From contig CADAJN010000004.1 of assembly GCA_902788365.1 (NCBI GenBank), positions 156,548 to 220,547 on the forward strand: a stretch of DNA of 64,000 nt, given 5' to 3'. Every line of letters begins with the position of its first letter. The stretch's first letter is position 1. Source of the DNA: an uncultured Pseudomonadota bacterium. Lineage in GTDB: Bacteria > Pseudomonadota > Alphaproteobacteria > RF32 > CAG-239. The translations under genes were made by a program, and so were the position numbers. The notes under the pieces are model-generated. The model made no database searches. It was given only the letters and a program-made list of their open reading frames with translations, and was not told the DNA's origin. This document shows, one piece after another, positions 45,224 to 53,695 of this stretch.

Positions 45224-45628
45224 ATGACCGATTTGGAACAACAACTTTATAATACTGCCTTAACGGCGCGTCAAAACGCTTATGCGCCCTATTCCGAATT
45301 TTCCGTTGGGGCAGCCATATTGACCGATAGCGGGCAAATTTTTGCCGGCTGTAATGTTGAAAATGCCGCCTATCCGTGCGGAACCTGTGCCGAAGCGGGT
45401 GCAATTTCTGCCATGATTGCCCGCGGTGAACGACACATTAAAGCCATATTGATATTAGCCGACACAACATGTATTTTGCCATGCGGTAACTGTTTGCAGA
45501 AAATTGCCGAATTCGGCAGTGCACAAACCATTATTTACAGCGCTGACTTAAAAGGTATAAAAAAGACGCAGACTTTAGCAGATTTATTGCCGCAAAATTT
45601 TAGTGCCGAGGATATGAACCATGCTTGA
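45224..45628 (+). CDS. cdd: Cytidine deaminase
   Basis: Deaminates cytidine and deoxycytidine to uridines. 134 aa, the small tetrameric type. Zinc and catalytic motifs: CNVENAAYPCGTCAEAGAI (Cys-Ala-Glu) and LPCGNCLQKI (P-C-x-x-C). AAGGAG precedes the ATG. It overlaps punA by 8 bases and forms an operon with punA and deoA that breaks nucleosides to bases and pentose phosphate. Confidence 0.95.
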   Translation: MTDLEQQLYNTALTARQNAYAPYSEFSVGAAILTDSGQIFAGCNVENAAYPCGTCAEAGAISAMIARGERHIKAILILADTTCILPCGNCLQKIAEFGSAQTIIYSADLKGIKKTQTLADLLPQNFSAEDMNHA

Positions 45629-46418
45629 AAATGCTTTTGAATATATGCAGCAACGCCTGAACGGCTTTATGCCGGATACGGCGGTTATTCTCGGCTCGGG
45701 CTTAGGACTATTGACCGCCGAGTTAGAAAATCCGATTATCATTCCTTATCAAGATGTGCCGAATTTTCCGCAAACCACGGCGATTGGTCACAAAGGTTGC
45801 TTTTATGCCGGCAAAATCGGCAAACACAATGTGCTGTTTTTGCAAGGGCGTTTTCATTTATATGAGGGTTTGGCGCCGAATATTATTGCGGAAATTGTGG
45901 CTATGCTCAAAAAGCTCGGCGTCAAACAAATGTTGATTACGAATGCGGCCGGCTCTTTACGCCTTGATATGCCGCCGGGCAGTCTGATGTTGATTGAAGA
46001 CCATATCAATTTTTCGGGGCGCAATCCGCTCATCGGCTTTACGGCCGTGCCCAGCTTTGTGGATATGAGTGCAGCCTATGATATTGAATTGCGTCGCAAA
46101 ATGCAAAATATTGCTCGGCGTAATAACATTAAGCTTTTTGAAGGTGTTTATATTATGGTTTTAGGGCCAAATTATGAAACACCGAGCGAAATTAAACTCT
46201 TTAAGAATTTCGGCGCCGATGCTGTCGGCATGTCCACCGTGCCGGAGGTTTTGGCTGCTGCGCAACAAGGCATTAAAGTGCTTGGTATTTCCTCTATTTC
46301 AAATTATGGCACGGGTTTGACAGATAAACCGCAAAATCACGAAGACGTCATGATTACGGTAGCTGAATCAATAGAAACTTTGAGCTTTTTAATCCGTCGC
46401 TTTTTGGAGGAGGAATAA
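45621..46418 (+). CDS. punA: Purine nucleoside phosphorylase (trimeric PNP-I type)
   Basis: Phosphorolysis of inosine and guanosine to base plus ribose-1-phosphate. Motifs: VILGSGLGLLT, GHKGCFYAGKI, GRFHLYEG, TNAAGSLRLDM, GPNYETPSEIK and GMSTVPEVLAA. 265 aa. Middle gene of cdd-punA-deoA, 3 bases before deoA with tight coupling. Confidence 0.93.
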   Translation: MLENAFEYMQQRLNGFMPDTAVILGSGLGLLTAELENPIIIPYQDVPNFPQTTAIGHKGCFYAGKIGKHNVLFLQGRFHLYEGLAPNIIAEIVAMLKKLGVKQMLITNAAGSLRLDMPPGSLMLIEDHINFSGRNPLIGFTAVPSFVDMSAAYDIELRRKMQNIARRNNIKLFEGVYIMVLGPNYETPSEIKLFKNFGADAVGMSTVPEVLAAAQQGIKVLGISSISNYGTGLTDKPQNHEDVMITVAESIETLSFLIRRFLEEE

Positions 46419-46421
46419 CCG

Positions 46422-47729
46422 ATGTTAGCACAAGAAATCATTCGTCGCAAACGCAATCATGAAGCTTTATCGGCGGCGGAAATTAAAGAATTTGTTGAAG
46501 GTTTATCTTGCGGAAAAGTGGCCGACGCACAAGTGGCAGCGATGACTATGGCAATTTTTTTAAATGGTTTGAACGCTGCAGAAACCGTTGCTCTCACGCT
46601 GGCTATGCGCGATTCCGGCGATATTTTGAATTGGCGTGGCTTTGATAAACCGATTGTTGATAAACACTCCAGTGGCGGTGTCGGCGATAAAGTCAGCTTA
46701 ATATTGGCTCCGACTTTAGCGGCATGCGATGTTTATGTGCCGATGATTGCCGGTCGCGGCTTGGGGCACACCGGCGGCACAATTGATAAGCTGGAAGCTA
46801 TTCCGAATTATAATACAGCGGCCGATAATGATTTGTTTAGAAACACGGTAAAAAATGTGGGGTGTGCCATTATCGGACAAACCGGCAACTTAGCCCCGGC
46901 CGATAAAAAAATCTATGCCATTCGCGATGTATGTGCTACGGTAGAATCTATTCCGTTGATTACAGCTTCTATTTTATCAAAAAAGTTGGCGGCCGGCTTG
47001 CAATATCTGGTCATGGACTTAAAATGCGGCAATGGTGCTTTTATGAGCAATTTTGCAGATGCTAAAGCCTTGGCACAATCAATTGTAACAGTCGCAAACG
47101 GAGCCGGTTGCAAAACATCGGCTATTCTAACCGATATGAACCAAGTTTTAGGATATTCGGCCGGTAATGCCGTGGAAGTGCGTGAGGCATTGAGCTATTT
47201 GCAAAATGAATACGTTAATCCTCGGCTTGATGTTATAACAAAAGCTTTGTGTGTGCAGTTATTATGCCAATGCGGTCGCTGTGCGTCGGCAGATGAGGCA
47301 CAAAAATTAGTTGATAAAGTTTTATCTTCAGGTGCGGCGTTGGAAAAATTTGCGCAGATGGTTGCGGCGCTCGGCGGACCGCACGATTTTTGCGAAAAAA
47401 GTCATGATTATTTGCCGCAAGCCGCGCATACAAAGCCGATTTTTACTGCAAAGGCCGGTTATGTAACAGGTATGGATACGCGCGCCATCGGAGTCAGCAT
47501 CATTAAGCTCAAAGGCGGACGCAGCGTGCCGGATGAAAAATTGGATTTAGCTACAGGATATAGCGAATTTACGCAAATCGGCGATTATGTAGATGAAAAA
47601 ACACCACTTGCTGTGGTGCACTATCAAGATGAAGCACAATTTGCCGCCGCTAAGCAAGATATTTTGCAGGCCGTTACTATATCGGACGAAAAACCGACTT
47701 TTGTTTCACCGATTTTACTGACAATTTAA
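46422..47729 (+). CDS. deoA: Thymidine/pyrimidine-nucleoside phosphorylase
   Basis: Cleaves thymidine (or pyrimidine nucleosides) with phosphate. 435 aa. Glycosyltransferase family 3 fold: KHSSGGVGDKVSLILAP phosphate loop and GRGLGHTGGTIDKLEAIP; C-terminal alpha/beta domain intact. AGGAGG precedes the ATG. Last gene of the salvage operon, and also the last host gene before the prophage-derived region, whose first gene ends only 3 bases further on. Confidence 0.93.
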   Translation: MLAQEIIRRKRNHEALSAAEIKEFVEGLSCGKVADAQVAAMTMAIFLNGLNAAETVALTLAMRDSGDILNWRGFDKPIVDKHSSGGVGDKVSLILAPTLAACDVYVPMIAGRGLGHTGGTIDKLEAIPNYNTAADNDLFRNTVKNVGCAIIGQTGNLAPADKKIYAIRDVCATVESIPLITASILSKKLAAGLQYLVMDLKCGNGAFMSNFADAKALAQSIVTVANGAGCKTSAILTDMNQVLGYSAGNAVEVREALSYLQNEYVNPRLDVITKALCVQLLCQCGRCASADEAQKLVDKVLSSGAALEKFAQMVAALGGPHDFCEKSHDYLPQAAHTKPIFTAKAGYVTGMDTRAIGVSIIKLKGGRSVPDEKLDLATGYSEFTQIGDYVDEKTPLAVVHYQDEAQFAAAKQDILQAVTISDEKPTFVSPILLTI

Positions 47730-47732
47730 ATA

Positions 47733-47853
47733 TTACCACAGCGGGATTGTAACACCCGCATAATGATTAACGGTTAATGTGGCGGCAATGCAAATCAGCC
47801 ATACCGCTCCCACATATAACAGCGGATATTTCAACAACGGCGAACGAACATTT
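47733..47853. repeat. 121-bp direct repeat, copy 1
   Basis: Matches 49708-49828 at 118 of 121 positions; covers the 3' end of both DUF805-like genes. Confidence 0.9.
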
Positions 47854-48296
47854 GCGGCTATTTGCTGCTCTGCTGATGAAGAACGAGTATACAATACAGC
47901 AAAAATCATTAAAAACCACCCGCAAGTTTTATCTGTCTGCTGATAAAACAGTGCTTCTTTGATAGAAACAGCCACAAAATAACTTGCGCTTTCCAATATA
48001 TAAATCAAGCTGAATAAAAGTATTGCTCTTGTGCCGTTAGAACCGATATTACGGCAATATTTTTGCACCGCGGCGACCACACAATAAAACAGCAACAACC
48101 AAAAGCCATATGACAAATACGTTTTTTCCGGCCAAAGAATATTTGCCATAAAAAAAACTGAAATCATTGATGCTACAAGGTGCTCACTATCAATTATTCC
48201 CTCAATCGAAAAAAAAGATTTTATTGTTCCGTGTCCCAAGAACAAAACGCGCAACATTTCTTTAAAAATATTTTCTTGTTTAACCTGTTTCTTCAT
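47733..48296 (-). CDS. DUF805-like membrane protein (cassette partner, copy 1)
   Basis: 187 aa with four to five membrane helices. The phrase QKYCRNIGSNGTRA after a helix fits the R-D-G pattern of DUF805 proteins. Its last 39 codons are nearly identical in DNA to those of the homologue at 49708-50268 (118 of 121 bases), while the rest differs. It lies downstream of a decayed fragment (48371-48485) related to the C-terminus of the product at 50335. The same pairing at both loci suggests an immunity-type partnership. Confidence 0.6.
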   Translation of the reverse strand: MKKQVKQENIFKEMLRVLFLGHGTIKSFFSIEGIIDSEHLVASMISVFFMANILWPEKTYLSYGFWLLLFYCVVAAVQKYCRNIGSNGTRAILLFSLIYILESASYFVAVSIKEALFYQQTDKTCGWFLMIFAVLYTRSSSAEQQIAANVRSPLLKYPLLYVGAVWLICIAATLTVNHYAGVTIPLW

Positions 48297-48370
48297 GGCT
48301 ATTTTCTCAAATTGACAACGACTTTATTTTAAGAATAAATGAAGTCGTTGTCAATATCTGATAATCAAAG

Positions 48371-48485
48371 CTATTTAATGAATTTATTAATTTTTGACAA
48401 TAAAGTTGCCTGCATTCCTCTTGCCGTCCAATCTACGCCGTCATTAGCAAACCGGCTTAATTTTCCGACACCTGCTTGCAAAGTT
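48371..48485 (-). pseudogene. Remnant of a cassette C-terminus
   Basis: About 37 codons without a start, reading TLQAGVGKLSRFANDGVD and ending in a natural TAG. QAG.G.L...AN..VD.T.G matches the end of the product at 50335-50886. The fragment begins exactly where the sequence AAAGTTAAAAATTAAA joins the recurrent hairpin (48498-48525), the same sequence that precedes the hairpin at 50927. This points to loss of the 5' part by recombination at the cassette boundary. Confidence 0.6.
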
Positions 48486-48497
48486 AAAAATTAAATG

Positions 48498-48525
48498 ACC
48501 GGCTGTTTGTTACAACAGCCGGTCA
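48498..48525. repeat. Recurrent cassette-boundary hairpin, copy 1
   Basis: GACCGGCTGTT and AACAGCCGGTC pair around a 6-base loop. Same 28-base element at 49644 and 50927; probably also a terminator. Confidence 0.85.
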
Positions 48526-48548
48526 ACCTATATTTATTTTTCTAATGT

Positions 48549-48968
48549 TTATTCTGCCAAAAATCTCGGATGTTTGCCTATCCACGCTATCGACAATGAA
48601 ATAATAATACATATTTCACTGATGAAATATGTGTTCCAATATTTTTCAACGGTATATTGGTTTATTAAAGTTTGACCGCTAAAATATAAAATTCCACCGA
48701 TTAAATATGCATAGGGAATCCATCCGATAGATTTCATATAATAAGCTAAAGAAATATGCTTAACTCGCCGAGAGATAAAACGAACGCCAAAAAAAACAAC
48801 AATTGCAATATATAAAACAAAAAGCAATATGGCACTTTCAAGTAAATTACTGCTGTATTGTGCTAATGAACTATCTGCCAAAACGTAATTATCAAAGTAA
48901 AATACTGTTTTAAAAAAAATCAAGAACAAAGCACCACATAATAAAATTTCATCTGTTAAATCTTTCAT
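48549..48968 (-). CDS. Four-span membrane protein, cassette partner (immunity-like)
   Basis: 139 aa, helices at about 8-25, 42-65, 78-97 and 110-130. It lies 32 bases after the modular gene at 49001-49612 and before the boundary hairpin at 48498, so the two genes form one cassette. No family recognised. By analogy with polymorphic toxin loci, it could be a membrane immunity protein for the variable C-terminus of its neighbour; superinfection exclusion is an alternative. Confidence 0.55.
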   Translation of the reverse strand: MKDLTDEILLCGALFLIFFKTVFYFDNYVLADSSLAQYSSNLLESAILLFVLYIAIVVFFGVRFISRRVKHISLAYYMKSIGWIPYAYLIGGILYFSGQTLINQYTVEKYWNTYFISEICIIISLSIAWIGKHPRFLAE

Positions 48969-49000
48969 TGCGCTCTCCTACAATGTAATTATATCAGTAG

Positions 49001-49612
49001 TTATCTGTTTTTCAAGTAAGTTTTATAGGTTTCCGGAAAATATTTCATTTCCGGTGTTTCTTTAACTTCTTTGGCTTGTTGCCAATTATCATAATATCCC
49101 GCCCCTTGATAACCATAATTAAAAGCACTAATTGATGCTGCTGCCAGAGGACTTGTTACTGCTATTCTTTTGAGTATATAGTTATCTAACACAGCATTGC
49201 CTGTTGAAACAGGTTTTTCAACTGGATGTTCTTTATTAATTATTTCAAAATTATGCCATGTTGCCATTAAATTATCTCGATGATCATATTTATTCGGAAC
49301 ATCCCAAGCATATGTATTTGCCGGTTTTAATTGATAATCCGACTGTTGTGTTGTATTATTCTGTGCCACTACACTATTGAGCACCTCCTGATTATATTTT
49401 TGCATATTGTTGAGTTGTCCGGCGGTTTTCATGGTGCCGTCGGGGTTCATCATCTCATCGGGAATATCGGTTGTTTGTAAATCACTTGCCGTGGCATATT
49501 CCTGCCCCGGATTGATATAATAATACTGCGTCTGTCCCGCTTTACGGTTTTCTCGCTTTATCGGTTGTCCGCCCAAAAGATAACCTCTGATTTGTTCTGA
49601 TAATGAACTCAT
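49001..49612 (-). CDS. Modular cassette protein C: shared N-terminus, variable C-terminus
   Basis: 203 aa. Residues 1-79 (SLSEQIRGYLLGGQP; QTQYYYINPGQEYAT; MMNPDGTMKTAGQLNNMQKY) are almost identical to the N-terminus at 61210-61884 and, before decay, at 58214-58946. From about residue 80 the sequence is unique, with a weakly hydrophobic stretch (about 145-170) and the end PETYKTYLKNR. No catalytic motif is seen. Immediately followed by a four-span membrane protein and bounded by hairpins. Toxin activity is inference from architecture. Confidence 0.65.
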   Translation of the reverse strand: MSSLSEQIRGYLLGGQPIKRENRKAGQTQYYYINPGQEYATASDLQTTDIPDEMMNPDGTMKTAGQLNNMQKYNQEVLNSVVAQNNTTQQSDYQLKPANTYAWDVPNKYDHRDNLMATWHNFEIINKEHPVEKPVSTGNAVLDNYILKRIAVTSPLAAASISAFNYGYQGAGYYDNWQQAKEVKETPEMKYFPETYKTYLKNR

Positions 49613-49643
49613 TCTATTCTCCTTATAAATGTTAAAATTAAAC

Positions 49644-49671
49644 GACCGGCTGTTTATTACAACAGCCGGTC
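49644..49671. repeat. Recurrent cassette-boundary hairpin, copy 2
   Basis: Same 28-base palindrome as at 48498 and 50927 with one loop difference; lies between two cassettes and is followed by Ts on the plus strand. Confidence 0.85.
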
Positions 49672-49707
49672 TTTGTTATTGTGATATTTATTCTTTTGTT
49701 TTTTACC

Positions 49708-49828
49708 TTACCACAGCGGGATTGTTACACCTGCATAATGATTAACGGTTAATGTGGCGGCAATGCAAATCAGCCATACCGCTCCCACATATAACAGCGG
49801 ATATTTCAACAGCGGCGAACGAACATTT
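49708..49828. repeat. 121-bp direct repeat, copy 2
   Basis: 118 of 121 bases identical to 47733-47853; recombination between them would delete the two cassettes in between. Confidence 0.9.
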
Positions 49829-50268
49829 AAATCCGGTTCAACTTTTCCAATTTTATAGGCCAAAAAAATGAATATGACAGCCCAAAAAACAAAAACGCCA
49901 AGAGATGTTACAACACAGATAGCACCCAAAGTTGCCTCATCAATAAAATAAAAAGTAGCCTTGAATATCATTGCCACTGAATAAACCAATGTACAGAATG
50001 TCCCTGTTGATCCCAAATCACGGCAACGTTTTTGAACCATTGCTAATATAAAATAAAAAAGCAATAATCCGAACAAATATGACAATAAAGGTTGCCCAAT
50101 ACGTGTAATTGCATAAGAACAAATACCCCATAATAATGCCGTGCAAAAAAATTGATTACGTCCGATTACTCCACTGTAGGAACCTAACGATACTATATTT
50201 GACACACCGAATACTTTTTCTATACATGTTTGAAGTATATTTTTTTGTTTCTCAATTTTTTGTGTCAT
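49708..50268 (-). CDS. DUF805-like membrane protein (cassette partner, copy 2)
   Basis: 186 aa, four to five helices, with the DUF805-like phrase QKRCRDLGSTGTF after a helix and an early Gly-Arg (GVIGRNQFF) typical of that family. Its C-terminal 39 residues equal those at 47733-48296. It follows the gene at 50335-50886 by 66 bases. Both copies of this family sit behind the same type of C-terminal domain, supporting a functional pair. Confidence 0.65.
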   Translation of the reverse strand: MTQKIEKQKNILQTCIEKVFGVSNIVSLGSYSGVIGRNQFFCTALLWGICSYAITRIGQPLLSYLFGLLLFYFILAMVQKRCRDLGSTGTFCTLVYSVAMIFKATFYFIDEATLGAICVVTSLGVFVFWAVIFIFLAYKIGKVEPDLNVRSPLLKYPLLYVGAVWLICIAATLTVNHYAGVTIPLW

Positions 50269-50334
50269 AAAATCTCCTTTTTTATGGTGTATATTTTAAA
50301 ATACACTCCATAAAAGTCAAGACTATTATTATAA

Positions 50335-50886
50335 TTATTTTCTATTTAATAATTTACCTATTACGCCCGTAGTAACGTCAACCATTGCATTAGCGGCTTT
50401 GTTTAAACCGCCCAATCCGGCTTGATTGGCCCTTTGTTGCAGACGATTTTGACGATTGCTATAAGCATTATTAAATAAATAATCAACTTCTTGTCCGTAT
50501 TTATTGTTCGTTAAGCCATTAATAATACGTTCTCCGGTAGCTAATGTTCCTTCTGCCGTGCCGGTAATGGCACTTGTTGCAACCCCGTTCCAGTTATTAT
50601 CACCTTGTGGTTGCTGTATTCCTTGGTTAATGCGGTTCATTACCTCCTGATTATAGGCCTGCACATTGTTTTGCGGCACGTTAACACGCACCGGTTGCCA
50701 ATTATTTGTATAATCATCAACCATATTTGATATTCTTTCTTTATCTTTTTGAATATCTTCTCTTAATTTTACAAACGGTGAATCTGCATCCAAATAATGT
50801 GTGGTGCCGCCTATTGTTATCGGATGGTCATAATACCCTAACTTACGCATTGCTTCTTCCACCGTTTCTCTTACAGATTTGCTCAT
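50335..50886 (-). CDS. Modular cassette protein E
   Basis: 183 aa. It begins MSKSVRETVEEAMRKLGYY, a different head from the other modular proteins, but carries the same YNQEVMNRINQ motif at about 85-95 that ends their shared N-terminus. The C-terminus (QAGLGGLNKAANAMVDVTTG) is homologous to the remnant at 48371-48485. An alanine- and glycine-rich middle (about 105-125) could interact with membranes. Followed by a DUF805-like protein. It may be a virion ejection protein carrying a variable payload domain; function unproven. Confidence 0.6.
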   Translation of the reverse strand: MSKSVRETVEEAMRKLGYYDHPITIGGTTHYLDADSPFVKLREDIQKDKERISNMVDDYTNNWQPVRVNVPQNNVQAYNQEVMNRINQGIQQPQGDNNWNGVATSAITGTAEGTLATGERIINGLTNNKYGQEVDYLFNNAYSNRQNRLQQRANQAGLGGLNKAANAMVDVTTGVIGKLLNRK

Positions 50887-50926
50887 TTTTGTTTCCCTTT
50901 CATTATGTTAAAGTTAAAAATTAAAC

Positions 50927-50954
50927 GACCGGCTGTTTATTACAACAGCCGGTC
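50927..50954. repeat. Recurrent cassette-boundary hairpin, copy 3
   Basis: Same palindrome as 49644-49671. It separates the ejection-like gene at 50979 from cassette E. Confidence 0.85.
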
Positions 50955-50978
50955 TTTGTTATTATGATGTTTATCTGC

Positions 50979-51647
50979 TTATTTTATGCCGCCAAAGATG
51001 GTGCTGGCTGCACCTTGTGCTAAGCCGGTCACGTTTTGCCAACCTTGTTGATTGTTGCTATCAATACGGTTTTGCACGCCGCTTTGAGCCGCATAAATGT
51101 TTGCCCGATTGGTATAACCGGAAGTTGAACCATTTAACAATGACTGAATTTGGTTAATGTAATTTTGCCGCATATCATTGTTAAACTTCACATTGTCCAT
51201 GCTGTTTTTCAGCGCCTTATCATAGGCTTCCTGACCGGCCAAAACACTCTGATATGCCGCCTGTTGCAGCGCATTATTCTGATTGTTTTGCAAATCGGTC
51301 ATAGCGCGTTGATAGGCTTCGTTGCCAATTCCCAAACCATTATTGATTAAACCGGTTTGCAAATCGGACGTTTGCTGCGCAAATTGCGGAGTGAGCTTGT
51401 CAACATAAGAGTTATATGTGGCTTCTTCAGCGCGTTTGCGTGCATCGTCAGAGGTTGCTGCCACAAATTGATAGCTCGGAATACTCCCCAGATTATTGCT
51501 CATATTAAGCGCTGTTGACGTCATATTGGTCAATGTGGTATCATAATTTGAGGTATCATATTGACGCAAATAGTCTAAATAATTGTTTTCGTGTCCATAG
51601 GCACTGCTTGAACCGGTGCCAAATATTTTTCCGATTGATTTACTCAT
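50979..51647 (-). CDS. Phage internal/ejection-like protein
   Basis: 222 aa, Gln/Asn-rich and helical, with conserved phage-like stretches such as ARKRAEEATYNSYV and NQQGWQNVTGLAQGAASTIFGG, and a Gly/Ala C-terminus. Position after the tail-hub gene and the GNAT fits the small internal virion proteins of podoviruses (P22 gp7 or T7 gp14 class). No signal peptide. The MSKS start is shared with the next gene. Confidence 0.55.
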   Translation of the reverse strand: MSKSIGKIFGTGSSSAYGHENNYLDYLRQYDTSNYDTTLTNMTSTALNMSNNLGSIPSYQFVAATSDDARKRAEEATYNSYVDKLTPQFAQQTSDLQTGLINNGLGIGNEAYQRAMTDLQNNQNNALQQAAYQSVLAGQEAYDKALKNSMDNVKFNNDMRQNYINQIQSLLNGSTSGYTNRANIYAAQSGVQNRIDSNNQQGWQNVTGLAQGAASTIFGGIK

Positions 51648-51695
51648 TTTAATTTCCTTTCGTTTAAAATTTAAGTTGATATAAAAAATTATTCT

Positions 51696-52133
51696 TTATC
51701 CGGCAGATTTGATCCAAATACATTCTTCTTTCAGCATACCCAATAAGAAGCTGTCTTTGTCGGGCGAGCGAAAACGGCGCAATCGCCCTTCAATTTTAAA
51801 GCCCAGCTTTTGCACAAAGCGCAGACTGGATTCATTATCTTCATCTACCAACAAATTGATGCGACGACACTTAAAATGCTCAAATGCCAGACCAAACATC
51901 GCGTGCAACATTCGGCGATTGCACCATCGTTTGTCGTTGCTGTAAACCGTCCACCAAAGAGAATGTTCCGGCTCATAATTATGAAACACCAAGCCGCCTA
52001 AAAGTTTATCGCTATCAGCAAATGCAAACGAGCACAAACGTTCTTTGAGCCATGCACAATCATCTTTTTTAATGCCGTCACTTACCCACTGAGCCACACG
52101 TCCGTCAAAATCAGGAATAATGCGATATGTCAT
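51696..52133 (-). CDS. GNAT-family N-acetyltransferase (phage-encoded)
   Basis: 145 aa. The acetyl-CoA fold is shown by RRINLLVDEDNESSLRFVQ then KLGFKIEGRLRRF, the usual strand-4/helix-4 end of small GNATs. It lies 2 bases after the tail-hub gene, in the structural operon. Similar GNAT genes are common in tailed-phage structural regions; the substrate is unknown. Confidence 0.75.
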   Translation of the reverse strand: MTYRIIPDFDGRVAQWVSDGIKKDDCAWLKERLCSFAFADSDKLLGGLVFHNYEPEHSLWWTVYSNDKRWCNRRMLHAMFGLAFEHFKCRRINLLVDEDNESSLRFVQKLGFKIEGRLRRFRSPDKDSFLLGMLKEECIWIKSAG

Positions 52134-52135
52134 GA

Positions 52136-53695
52136 TTATAGCACTCCCTCGCCGCGTTGGAAACGAATGCCGGTTTCAAACCACTCAATAGAGGTGCCGC
52201 GCGTTTTGGTTTTAAACACTAAGCTGACTTTATAACCGGTTGATGAATTGGCTATCCACTGACTGCGGATAAGATTGCCGTTTGAAGTGCTCCATTTAGC
52301 TCCGCTCGGTTCAATCAAACTTGACCATTTGGCCTTATTCCATTTTGTAAGACCAGATGAGCCAATACTTTCCTCATATTCTATACTGCGCTCTTCCATA
52401 TCCATATTTGTATAAATAACCAACGCAAAAGGAGAACTTGAACGCGTGCGCGGATTAAGCAACAAGATTTTTTTTAAGCTGGTAATTCCTAAATCATTAT
52501 AAGCCTGTGCCACCGCACCACTGATGGCTACACCGTTATCACTCCAACCTTCGTCAAACAAAAATACTCCGGCATCTGAACCAAAGTATAAACGACCGTT
52601 AAAAAGTCCCCAACAAAGCGAGCGAATATCCGTCCACCGACACCATGCGCCGGTTGAAGTGTTAATCACATGCTGCTCAAACTGACCGGCAACCGGCACA
52701 TTAAAAATGCCATAACCGCGACGCCCGTAAATCAAACCCTGCCAACCGTTTGAATTTGAATATTTTGCCGTTCTATCCAAAATTAGGCCGCGAATATTGT
52801 CGCTGAACGAAAATTGTGAAGCATTGGCCTGCTCCATCGGCAAAGCTTTTGATAGCGGGACATAGCCGTCTTCGGAAATAATGACCACATCACCCTGAAA
52901 CGGCACCAAACAACGATATCCGATCGGGCGATTGATTTTAAATGAGCCGCGCAATTTCCAATCTGTGGCACTGTTGACGTTGTCACCGGAATATACCAAC
53001 GCCTCGCCTTCGGAGGTAATAAATACCGTTAAATCATCTATGCCCTGCCCGCCGTCCTGAGTCCAGTTTGCCACTGCCACTAAATGTCCGCCAAAGCGGC
53101 ATACTTGAGCCAAATCAAAACATTGCAACGTGCCGGAAATATTGCCGGCGGTTTCCGGATACCATACCCGCAGGGTGTTTTTTTCCACAAACCACAGACG
53201 TTGTTTGGAAACACTGACATTAACAATTTTTTCGGGCTCCAAATTAGTAGCGGAAAAGCCCCAATTTGCCATGTGTTCAACACCCTCATCGTCAATATAA
53301 TACGCTTTGGGCACATCAACACCGTTCACAAAATACAGATAATTTTTATATTGCGCGGTTTGACAATAGCCTTCCGTCAACGTTATACCGTCATATGCCG
53401 CAGGTGCGGTGCGCGAACTGATGTTATAAATTTTATTACCGATAACCGCCAAAAAGCGATGCGTATTACCTTTAATATATTCACACAATGTTCGCACTTT
53501 GTCGGTTGTTTTAATATATTCGGTATATCCCGGACGCAACATTACTCTGGTGTCAAGCGGAATATAATTATCCATTACTATTGCAAAACCCACATCCATG
53601 TCAGCCAAACTGTCGCGCACGTTTAATCCTTTAAGCGGTGCCGGCAATGTGCAACTGACTGATTTACTCAGACGAGTCACAACTCTTTGCTGCAT
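52136..53695 (-). CDS. Tail-hub / packaged-DNA stabilisation protein (gp10-like)
   Basis: 519 aa. LKGLNVRDSLADMDVGFAI, VMLRPGY and successive beta-rich repeats (GNKIYNISS, NYLYFVNGVD, FNGRLYFGSDAGVF) give a propeller-like pattern seen in P22 gp10 and T7 tubular-tail proteins. It overlaps the head-completion gene by 32 bases in the structural operon. The gp10-class name is inferred from order and pattern. Confidence 0.6.
   Translation of the reverse strand: MQQRVVTRLSKSVSCTLPAPLKGLNVRDSLADMDVGFAIVMDNYIPLDTRVMLRPGYTEYIKTTDKVRTLCEYIKGNTHRFLAVIGNKIYNISSRTAPAAYDGITLTEGYCQTAQYKNYLYFVNGVDVPKAYYIDDEGVEHMANWGFSATNLEPEKIVNVSVSKQRLWFVEKNTLRVWYPETAGNISGTLQCFDLAQVCRFGGHLVAVANWTQDGGQGIDDLTVFITSEGEALVYSGDNVNSATDWKLRGSFKINRPIGYRCLVPFQGDVVIISEDGYVPLSKALPMEQANASQFSFSDNIRGLILDRTAKYSNSNGWQGLIYGRRGYGIFNVPVAGQFEQHVINTSTGAWCRWTDIRSLCWGLFNGRLYFGSDAGVFLFDEGWSDNGVAISGAVAQAYNDLGITSLKKILLLNPRTRSSSPFALVIYTNMDMEERSIEYEESIGSSGLTKWNKAKWSSLIEPSGAKWSTSNGNLIRSQWIANSSTGYKVSLVFKTKTRGTSIEWFETGIRFQRGEGVL

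Noticed and set aside
47729..47735. attL site at the deoA/prophage junction
   Set aside because: No repeat of this junction is visible in the window and no tRNA or integrase is adjacent; the right end lies outside.
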